This document shows positions 56,441 through 64,000 of a DNA stretch of 64,000 nt, piece by piece. The DNA is taken from positions 39,416,466 to 39,480,465 of the forward strand of contig CM070512.1 of assembly GCA_036346375.1 (NCBI GenBank), written 5' to 3'. The position numbers and the translations under genes are program-made. The stretch is from Guadua angustifolia (lineage: Eukaryota > Streptophyta > Magnoliopsida > Poales > Poaceae). The notes beneath the pieces were generated by a model. That model did no database searches. It was not told the DNA's origin and was given only the letters and a program-made list of their open reading frames with translations. Numbering within the stretch: the stretch's first letter is position 1; every line of letters begins with the position of its first letter.

Positions 56441-56805
56441 TTAGTAGCAATATTTGTTCAAGTGTGTTAAGTAGCAATCCTTACTTCAACATATTTTAGT
56501 AACAATATTTTTCAATTATATTTAGTAGCAATATTTGTTCAAGTATGTCAAGTAGCAATATTTATTCAAGTATGTCAAATAGTAATATTTACTTACACAC
56601 TTTTTAGTAACAATATTTGTTCAATTATATTTACTAGCAATATTTGTTGAAGTATACCAAGTAGCAATATTTGTTCAATTATGTCAAGTAGCAATATTTG
56701 TTGAAGTATATTTAGTAGCAATATTTGTTGAAGTATATTTAGTAGTAATATTTGTTCAATTATATTTAGTAACAATATTTGTTGAAGTATACTTGGTAGC
56801 AATGG
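56441..56805 (+). repeat. 30-bp minisatellite, about 12 copies
   Basis: Units of the type AGTAGCAATATTTGTTCAAG followed by TATATTT or TATGTCA. The period is about 30 bp, a multiple of three, so the minus strand shows a spurious open frame with a repeating ILLLNILQQ pattern. A stray unit lies near 56828-56850. Confidence 0.9.
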
Positions 56806-57098
56806 ATGACACCTAAAAATGGTACTATTTGTTCAAGTAGCAATATTTGTATGCACAGAAATTATCTTGCTATGGTATATTTTAATATGTTAATATTATT
56901 CAATATTAAAAAGCTTGCTTCTTGTCGTAGCAGTATTTTGTTGTACAACGTGCAATTTGACATAAGTTCTTGCAAATTATTTACATAAGTAATTTCTGTA
57001 AGGTATCGAAATATAAATGGTGTTGATATGAGAATAGTATTGATATGAGAATAGTATTGATATGTGGTTATGTAAATACCTATTTTTGCACTTGTGTG

Positions 57099-57559
57099 CA
57101 AGGTTTCAAATTTCGGTATCGGATCATATCTCGGAGGTGACCGAAATCCAAAATCTTGACGAGATCTCAGAATTTCGGACGAAATCCAAAAAGAAAATTT
57201 CAAATCCAGTTTTTTTGGACTAGGATTTCTAAGATTTCGGCAAAAAATACTGAGATCTCGGCGAGAAACATTGAAATCTCGGCCCAAAAAACTTAAAATC
57301 CTGTCAAAATACCTCATGCTCACATCACAAACGGTTTTAATTAAAAACCGTCTGTGATGGGTCATCACATACCGTTTTTAACTAAAACTATCTGTGATGT
57401 AAATGCACATCACAGACGGTTTTAGCCAAAAACCGTTTGTGATATGCATTTTTGAAAATTTTCATTTTTTCATTTCGCCGGGAATTAAAATCTCGTCCCC
57501 GACCAAAATCCGAAATCTTGGCCAAGATTTTTGAAATTTCGGTCGGATTTTGAACCTTA
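57099..57559. mobile_element. hAT-type MITE, 461 bp
   Basis: TSD CTTGTGTG at 57091-57098 and 57560-57567 (perfect, 8 bp). Ends CAAGGTTTCAAATTTCGG and, on the other strand, TAAGGTTCAAAATCCGACCG. Related to the element at 52227-54048 by its ends and its GAAATTTCGG-rich subterminal sequence. It contains three palindromes at 57323-57446. Confidence 0.85.
57323..57446. repeat. Three palindromes of about 37 bp in tandem
   Basis: 57323-57359, 57363-57399 and 57408-57446 each have the form CATCACAAACGGTTTT, a short centre, then the inverse AAAACCGTCTGTGATG. This is GC-containing sequence unlike the host MITE and may be a fragment of another transposon's subterminal region. Confidence 0.85.
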
Positions 57560-57604
57560 CTTGTGTGATTGTAGTATTGCAATGAAAGATTATTCACTGA
57601 CATA

Positions 57605-58034
57605 TTATTACTACAACAACAACAACAACAAAGCCTTTTAGTCCCAAGCAAGTTGGGGTAGGCTAGAGTTGAAACCCAAAATGACTAGCCAACAAAGGGA
57701 GAAAGAGAGAGATGAGAAAGTAGAACAAAGTCTAAAACTATACTAATACGTGGCATAAAGCCTAATCAAGGTTCAGGCATGTGGATAGCTGCTTTCCACG
57801 TACTTCTATCCAAAGCCAACTCTTTTGTTATATTCGATCCTTTAAAATCCCTTTTGATTGCCTCCTCCCAAGTCAAGTTTGGCCGGCCCCTACCTTTCTT
57901 CCCATTGTTGTCGCGTCTTATGATGCCGCTATGCACTGGTGCCTCCGGAGGTCTTCGTTGTACATGTCCAAACCATTTCAACCGATGTTGTATAAGCTTT
58001 TCTTCAATTAGAGCTACCCCTAGCCGATCATATA
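57605..58034 (-). mobile_element. RTE-type LINE, 3' end
   Basis: On the minus strand the C-terminal part of a non-LTR retrotransposon protein reads SSVYDRLGVALIEEKLIQHR, LKWFGHVQRRPPEAP, RDNNGKKGRGRPNLTWEEAI, ELALDRSTWKAAIHMPEP then stop (57772). It is followed by a 3' untranslated region ending AACTTGCTTGGGACTAAAAG, then GGCTTTGTTGTTGTTG and a TTG-repeat tail rather than poly(A), as in plant RTE elements. The upstream part is cut off by the CACTA end at 58035. Confidence 0.85.
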
Positions 58035-58046
58035 CACTACTACAGA

Positions 58047-58400
58047 AATCATTTGTACAGGCGGTTGGTAACCCATCTTCACAGGCATTTTTGCACCCGC
58101 CTATAACTGAACGTCTGTGCAAATCGGTATATTTGCATAGGCGTTTCTAAGTACCGCCTGTAAAATGCATTTGTACAGGCGGTTTGCTAAGAAACCACTC
58201 AGATAAATAAGCATTTGTGCAAAGTTCTTAAGCCACCAACAGTACAAATATCATTTATATAAAGTGACGCTTAAGAACCCGCTTATACAAATGGTTATTT
58301 ATACAAAGTTTCTTAAGCAGCCCTTTCAGTATAAATGCATTTTGTGCGATCGGGTGGCTTAAGCACCCGCCTGCATAAATAAGCATTTTCACGGTAGCAG
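58047..58400. repeat. CACTA subterminal repeats
   Basis: Repeated ACAGGCGGTT, ACCGCCTGT and CACCCGCCT motifs in both orientations (58057, 58088, 58154, 58175, 58275, 58367 and others), often near GCATTTGTGCAAA-like sequence. This is the expected binding array for the element's own DNA-binding protein. Confidence 0.75.
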
Positions 58401-58787
58401 GCTTAAGCCGTCCACTTTGCATGATCCGCACAATCTTTTTTAATAATGTTATGTTAATTATATTATAATATTAATAAATGCATACATTCTCATCAATCAC
58501 ATCACCATTCAAAGACAAATCCATACATAACAATGACAAGGTTATATATACCAAGCACATATAAATCATTATTGCATTATGTATATATATACAAGGTTAT
58601 ATATACTCCTATGATATTCTCCTTGTAAAACTCTCCAGGTGCAGTATCCTGCGCCATAGACTCCTCTGATATTCTCTATCTAATATAAATTACAGCCCTA
58701 CTGTCTTTCAAAAAAAATATATACATCTGTGTTCACGGCCCGTCTATCCTCGTCTCCCAATTACAAAGTTTAGAATGCTTCGCCACT

Positions 58788-60459
58788 TCACCTCCTCCTG
58801 TAAAAGAAACTACCTCTCTCATGGATGACTTCACGATTAAATGACCGGCACATGTCCTTTTGCACATTGCAAAGGTCATCATCAGTGAGTGCCAAAGTGG
58901 TCTTTGCAATCTTCACCTGCGATAATAAAGTAGGCAATAAAGAGGTTAAACAATAGTGAAATCGAGAATCAGACAATAGATAAACTTGAATCACCAATTT
59001 GTATAGGCTTACGCCCTGGGGGTTGCTTCTGTACCTCCCGTTGATCCTGAGGAACTCACAGATGTAGTATCCATAAAGAACACTGCCTGGAGGTTGCTTG
59101 TGGCACTTCAAATCAAATAATAATGTACGGAATTAGTACAGTTGGTAATACCCTTCCTTACTAGTGCAATTATGTTGAAGCATTATAAGTGTCTTCTTAC
59201 CCATGGGTGGACATAGCAAAGCATCTTATTTGACCCCTTTTCAGGATCATGTTGCCCCCTTTTTTTGGTCGTGTAATTCTTGAAAGCCTTACTCGAATGT
59301 CAACAACAACAAGTAACTATCATATCATAAAACAAATTACGTTATGTTATGTATGTTTGTGTATATATATTTCTTACGCATTTAAGACGCGGGTGAATTC
59401 ATTGCAAGATTCCTGGGGTTCGGATGAGTCAAGGACCATATATCTGCTCTACTTGGCACAAAGATGAAACAAATGAAGTGATCGCACAACGAAAACTTAT
59501 GTAAGTTTCACGAGTGATTATGGTGCAAACTAAACTTTTAGCAACGATTGACTGAATGAGAAGATTACTTAAAATTGTAGGAGCCATTATAGCGTCCTTG
59601 TTTTGCATCGGAGCATTGCTTTTGATATGTATAGCCCCACATGTACTTGGCGATCTCGGTCGTGGATCTGCCGCTTTTCTTCTATCTCTGCTTCCGTCAT
59701 CCCTTATCCTTCAACTCCTTTTCATTGAGTACAGACTCTTAAGCTCGGTGGCTAATCCGTGCGAGGTCAAGGAACCCGACACGTTTTCCCATCTTTTAGC
59801 ATCGGTATATTGCATTCTACATAGAAGACAATGGTCAATGCGCCAATTTATATGTCAATCTGTGGGAAACATGACATTTTGGCAAATATCGATTTTGGCA
59901 AAATGCATCTTGTTCGACATTTGGCGAAGTTAACTTTATTTAAAAGGAAAAAACCACTAAAATCAGCCAACTTACGATTTAGTGAAAATTATATGGATTC
60001 TGCCAATTTTTGAATGATCTAACAAGCCATTACTATAAAGAGGAACTCAACTTGACACTCAACTGCTATACATTTGGGGTTTTCTTTATTATGCTATCAG
60101 AATGCAATATAATGATATGCTGTCATAATTTGTTATATCGGCACTTGCTACTGCAAGAGCCGATATAACAATGTAGGGGTAGGTCAATGGCCAACTTACA
60201 GGCACCACACGCTGATCAAGTTGATGTCGAGTTTTTCAAAACAGAACATCTGTTGCAAGTCAACAAAATCGATCCAGACGTAGCAAGTATCCTTGTGTTT
60301 GTAGACATCTGGAGGGACGGCGGCTTGAATGCCCTTCACCCCAAGACGAGATGCCCTCAAGTACCAGTCATGGAGTCTCTTCAACTCCCATGGTCCTTCG
60401 TTGATCTGCTCCATGGGGAGAAATGGCTTGCCATGCTCATAAGTCTCTAGCGAAGGCAT
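58788..60459 (-). pseudogene. CACTA ORF, C-terminal half (Ulp1-protease-like)
   Basis: Exon-like pieces on the minus strand. 60459-60196: GPWELKRLHDWYLRASRLGV, then YVWIDFVDLQQMFCFEKLDI and NLISVW, the linker typical of plant CACTA proteins before a C48 (Ulp1/SUMO-protease-like) domain. About 59460-59380: YMVLDSSEPQ. 59290-59200: KAFKNYTTKKGG. 59111-58788: KCHKQPPGSVLYGYYICEFL, RINGRYRSNP, then LTDDDLCNVQKDMCRSFNRE, closing the protease-like fold with its Gln/Cys-type end (KQP...GYYICEF). Exon borders were not fixed. 59530-60160 holds no recognised part and may be an intron or insertion. Likely not functional. Confidence 0.68.
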
Positions 60460-60627
60460 GGTCTATACCCGAGTAGAGTTGGCACTCCTCTTTGACTAGG
60501 TGGTACTCCGTTGATTGCAATCTACTTATTTGTTTTTCTTTGCAACCAACAACATCGCCGAAGATGAGGCGCGTTGTGACGGTTGGGGCAACGGAGGTGG
60601 TGCATGCGGTGCACAAGGCGGCGGCGA

Positions 60628-60790
60628 CGGAGATGCGCGCTGTGGTGAAGGCACCGACAACGGAGATGCGCGCTGTGGTGAAGGCACTGCCGGCGGAGAA
60701 GATGCGCGCTGTGGTGAAGGCGCCGCCGGCGGAGAAGATGCGCGCTATGGTGAAGGCGCCGTCGGTGGAGAAGATGCGGTTTGTGGTGTA
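60628..60790. repeat. Minisatellite of 36-39 bp in the CACTA ORF
   Basis: Five tandem units with GAGATGCGCGCTGTGGTGAA and then GGC plus a 9-12-bp variable part (for example GCCGCCGGCG). Unit length is a multiple of three, so the coding strand keeps a frame (repeating FTTARIFSAG-like text). It lies in the hinge between the TNP1-like and protease-like halves. Confidence 0.88.
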
Positions 60791-62160
60791 GGCAATTTTG
60801 GAAGAGGTAGGACGTCTTGACTTGCTACTGGCATCTCTGACCTCTCTTGTATCAATGCAATATCTTCCTTGGGCCATACAATAAATGACCCAACTGCATC
60901 TTGGATGGTCTCTACGTCATCAGGGGTGCTGAATGGTAGCTTCCACAAGCTAAGGCATGGAACAAGCACGATGTCCACTTGCACCTTTGCGTGACCAATC
61001 GGGACAAAGTTGGTTGTGTATCATAGTGCGGATATGTCACGCCCCATAAGCTCGGCGACCAAGCCCCTTGCTCCGGATGTGCCTGAGCTTGCACTTGGTT
61101 GCCTCTGTGATATCATCCACAGGATATTGAGGCGTTGGGACTGGCGCGGACCAGACGCTACTCTGGATGCGGGCCGGGCTCAGGTTGTCATCCGACCGCG
61201 CTTGTAACGCCCTTTCCGCCTCCTTCTCTTCCCACAGTCTTAAAAACTCTTGTTGGGCCAATTGTCTTATTGTATCAGCCATGGTCCTCTTATATCTTTG
61301 ACGCGACTTGTATTGGTCTTGATATTCCGGGAACCCATGCTTGAAGCCCACTCGACTTCCGACGCCACGAGTGCGACCTGAGTGTTCCTTGGTTCCCAAC
61401 GCCGTCGTTAGGTCGTCATTCTCCCTGTCTGGCACGAAAGATCCCTCCGCTTGCTAGTGCGAGATCTTCTGCAGCTTGGCCGAAACTTCCAGGACCGTAG
61501 GGTCCACCGTGCTTTTGTGACCCTTCTTGCTGCTGGGTTGGCGAGCTAGGACCCAATTTCGCCTCGCGCCGCTCTGACTCGTCAATGGGTTCTCTATCCC
61601 AGCACGGGCTTCCTCTTCTTCTCTACTCCTCCACTCAACAATCTTAGGGGCATACCCACCTGTGCCCAGGTGATGGGGGTACTTGTTCTTCTTCGCGAGG
61701 GCACTATACACCTCGCTCAATGCTACGGCTTCGCTTGTGGTCTTCTGTCGGACAAACTCCGCCCATTCACCCGCGGTGATTTTTCCATATTTCTGGAATG
61801 GTGTCCGCTCCGTCTTCACAAAGTACTTATTCAGCTCATACCTCCTGTTCCGGAAGCTCTTCTCCATCACATCCAAGGCATTCTTCTTAGCGATGGCCTC
61901 ATACTCTAGGGGGAACCTTATGATTTTCTGCAGCTCGGTCCAAAGGTGCGCCTTTGTCGCGTCGGCCACCTTTATCCAGTTATCAATCGTGATGGAGACA
62001 TTGTTCTTGACAAGACAGCCGCAGCTATTTCGGAACTTGGATAGTGCCTCACGAGGTGCTAGGGGCTCTCCTAAAGGACCGACCTCCGTGATATACCAAG
62101 TGCCTGCCGGTAACTTGTTCCTACTTCATTCCCCCCATTTTCGTTTATGCGAGGTCATGG
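60745..62160 (-). pseudogene. CACTA ORF, N-terminal half (TNP1/transposase_24-like)
   Basis: On the minus strand: GEPLAPREALSKFRNSCGCL, NVSITIDNWIKVADATK, LWTELQKIIRFPLEYEAIAK, NRRYELNKYFVKTERTPFQK, EWAEFVRQKTTSEAVALSEV, AKKNKYPHHLGTGGYAPKIV (61980-61640). A stop at 61456 follows, then ENDDLTTALGTKEHSGRTRG, a charged helix (RQLAQQEFLRLWEEKEAERA), and ETIQDAVGSFIVWPKEDIAL near 60910. This is the pattern of plant CACTA TNP1-type proteins, probably the accessory DNA-binding protein rather than the TNP2 transposase. A stop and at least one frame change near 61030 mark it as decayed. Confidence 0.75.
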
Positions 62161-63285
62161 TTGTTGCAGCAGAGGAATCCACGGGAACATGCCCGGAGGT
62201 ATCTTCAATTACCTCTTGAAGCTATGACTAGTTAGGCGTGATCGCCTTTCCGACCTCTTCATAGAAATAAACACGAGGAATACGCAAACATAAGGAAATG
62301 CAACTATGTCCACGCCAAGCTACAAATAAAACAAGCTCACTCTTCTTAATACCTCTTCATTGGGATCGTAGTCAGAGTCGATTTCCCCACGCCGTTACGG
62401 TGGTGGGCATGGAACTGGGCTTGGGCTCTTGTACGATGACGAGGAACCATCACTGCCCAAGGACAATGATGGGCTCGGTGTTCTTTCCAGCCGTGTGGCT
62501 GCATCATCCTTCTCGGTCAAGTCTTGCGCCTTAGGCATCGCCCTCCTCCTCTTGGCGGTGTATTACCATCGAAGCTCGCAAGCGAGCTCCTCTTAGGCGC
62601 CTTCTTGGCGAGCAATTCTTTATCTCCCATCTTACTACAAAACAGATTGCAATGACATCAATTTGAGCCTATTAATATTTACAGTGGGAATTCATTACGG
62701 TTTTATTAATTAGCACGTCAAACTCTTTGGTTAAAATTCTATCCGAATCAATCGCTGACAATCGATTTCTACAGATGAGGGGAATGCTTTCTACATCGAA
62801 GGAAACAAGAAATATGGATGGTTGATTCGAAGGAAACAACTAAGAAAAAAGAATCCTCTTTAGTGAGATTATATGAGCAAATGCCTGAACCAAAATACTT
62901 GCCTTGCTAGGCCGAGCGAGGCGGCGTCAGCAGGGGAATTTTTACCTTGGTCTTGGGCTTTGCTTGGCGTCGGTGAGGCGTCCGCATCGACGAGGGTGAG
63001 GCTTCGGCAGTTGACGGCCCGGCGGAAAGTTCGTCGCAGGAGCGAGGCCGCGGAGAGGTCACCGAGTGAGGCAACGTGGAGGCGTCGGCGTCGACGAGGG
63101 TCAGGCTGCGGCCACCGAGGCGCGAGCCCGCGGAGAGGTCACCGAGCACGGCGGAACGGTTGTCGGAGGCGCGAGCCCGAGGGGATGTCACCGAGGGAGA
63201 GGAGGCGTGGAGGCGTCGACGAGGGAAATTTGGCTTTGGACCGGGGGAGCACTCGATCTCCCGCTTATTGATATTAGGAGTTAGG
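62161..63285. other. CACTA 5' region with GC-rich repeats
   Basis: 62161-62640 may hold one small upstream exon but none was recognised. 62880-63260 is GC-rich with four or so degenerate units containing GAGGCGTCGGCGTCGACGAG and CGGAGAGGTCACCGAG. ORFs on both strands there are produced by the repeat. It probably is the leader of the CACTA gene. Confidence 0.45.
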
Positions 63286-63379
63286 GATTTGCACAGGCGG
63301 TGCACAAGATTTCCACAGGTGATCCAAACGATTTCTTCAAGGCGTCAGTAGAGACCAGGCGGGCATCTCCAAACGATTA

Positions 63380-63640
63380 TCCGGTATGTGTAAATATTTG
63401 TACACCGGATAATCCGTTCGACCAAATGCCTTCGAAGTATCTTGCTTGCCCGATACCCTCGGATTGTACAGACAGGATGATCCGGTTCTTGTAAATATGT
63501 GTACACCGGACCACTATCCCGGCAAAAACCATTACTGATTCTAACACACAATGCAATACAGATAACATTACTGATTCTAACACACAAAAAGCATTACTGA
63601 TTCTAACACACAATGCGAAAAAGCATTACTGATCCGGTCC
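63380..63640. repeat. Palindromic motif pair and 23-bp tandem repeat
   Basis: TTATCCGGTATGTGTAAATA at 63378 pairs with TTTGTACACCGGATAA to make an inverted repeat, and a degenerate second copy is at 63479-63520 (GATCCGGTTCTTGTAAATAT). From 63530 to 63634 there are four copies of CATTACTGATTCTAACACAC with short spacers. These could be subterminal repeats of another transposon or of the CACTA end. Confidence 0.75.
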
Positions 63641-64000
63641 ATGGGAACAATGCAATGCAGATAACATTAACATTTTCAAAACAAATAGATTACAGATTCT
63701 AAGACACAAAATGTATTTGTTCAATCAGTGTTCAGTACATCCAAAAGGGGCGCCAGTAGTACATCGGAATTATGCGCCAACTAGATACCTAGCTAAACTA
63801 CTCTATCTACATTCAGAAATCATCATCGTCGTCGTTGTCTTCGTCCGACAATAACAACATGTTGGCGGAGGAGGAGCCAGAGGAGGAGGAGGTGTGTCAA
63901 TGTAGAGGACGGGTCGAGTCGCGGGCGTCCCCTCGCCGCTAACGCCGCCATCGGGTCCCCACCCACATGAATCCATCCTCCTACTCCTCCTCCTCCTCCG
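63641..64000. other. Possible exon end on the minus strand; otherwise unassigned
   Basis: On the minus strand a short frame ends SSANMLLLSDEDNDDDDDF and a stop at 63813, an acidic tail after a serine run. The frame opens only after a TGA near 63900 and the DNA is (TCC)n-like, so it could be chance. No gene is claimed. The window ends in a TCC repeat. Confidence 0.25.

Larger units (their letters stand above)
58035..63320 (-). mobile_element. CACTA (En/Spm-like) element, right end unclear
   Basis: The left terminus CACTACTACAGAAATC at 58035 is preceded by ATA (possible 3-bp TSD) and sits inside the LINE. Subterminal ACAGGCGGTT and its inverse recur at 58047-58400; one more copy (CACAGGCGGTG) is at 63286, taken as the opposite subterminal region. 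The gene on the minus strand fits a CACTA TNP1/Ulp1-type ORF. No matching CTGTAGTAGTG end was found up to 64000, so the right end is lost or beyond the window. No TNP2-type transposase was recognised. Confidence 0.75.

Noticed and set aside
56593..56802. 69-codon minus-strand frame with repeating ILLLN-QQ text, like a leucine-rich repeat
   Set aside because: It is the 30-bp minisatellite read in frame; period is a multiple of three.
59556..59933. 125-codon plus-strand frame with two hydrophobic stretches, resembling a small membrane protein
   Set aside because: It lies opposite the CACTA gene between its recognised exons, has no family match and no promoter context; more likely a chance frame.

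Overview
This window is plant nuclear DNA, almost certainly from a grass (Poaceae). The evidence is the mix of families: chromodomain and Tat-type Ty3/gypsy elements, Ty1/copia elements with an initiator-Met primer site, Tourist-type MITEs with TTA target duplications, MULEs, hATs, a CACTA element, a Helitron, an RTE-type LINE and a relic F-box/FBD gene of the kind that is expanded in grasses. The species cannot be fixed by eye. No intact host gene, rRNA or functional tRNA gene was found. The window is a nest of transposable elements around two broken host genes.

Layout. 1-3551: CACTA-like short repeats, then a decayed chromovirus pol ending in a 354-bp LTR. 3552-7526: an F-box/FBD pseudogene, broken by a Tourist-like MITE (itself split by a 1.69-kb solo LTR) and by a second MITE. 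8300-8974: a solo LTR. 9299-13375: a rearranged Tat-type element holding an inverted duplicate of its RNase H. 13936-14575: a diverged copy of 35752-36252. 14576-15919: a copia pol fragment, cut by a Tekay/Del-like element on the minus strand (LTR 15920-19143, pol to 21637). 22359-34140: a second minus-strand chromovirus, with a 3.86-kb MULE inside its LTR-like part. 34533-35067: a four-exon rhodanese gene remnant. 35180-38576: Helitron-like pieces and MITEs.

The right half is a Russian doll. A gag-only copia element (38577-54311, minus) has an 11.9-kb Tat-type element (38823-50743, TSD CTTCT, two 677-bp LTRs) in its left LTR. A hAT (52227-54048) sits in its right LTR, and that hAT carries a foldback MULE-type MITE (53062-53454). 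A 1,209-bp Helitron (54675-55883) follows, with its empty site preserved in a neighbouring tandem copy. Then come a 30-bp tandem array, a small hAT, and an RTE LINE tail cut by a CACTA element (58035 to about 63320 or beyond) with a broken TNP1/Ulp1-like gene on the minus strand.

How the parts relate. Exact target-site duplications, and frames that resume across insertions, give a relative order: chromovirus and MITE insertions into the F-box gene, then the solo-LTR element into the MITE; the copia first, then Tat and hAT into its LTRs, then the foldback MITE into the hAT. The least ordinary items are the inverted RNase H pair (9651-10280), the 78-bp in-frame triplication between the second RNase H and integrase of the Tat element, its antisense coiled-coil ORF, the palindromic 53-bp array before its 3' LTR, and the Helitron with its own empty-site control.
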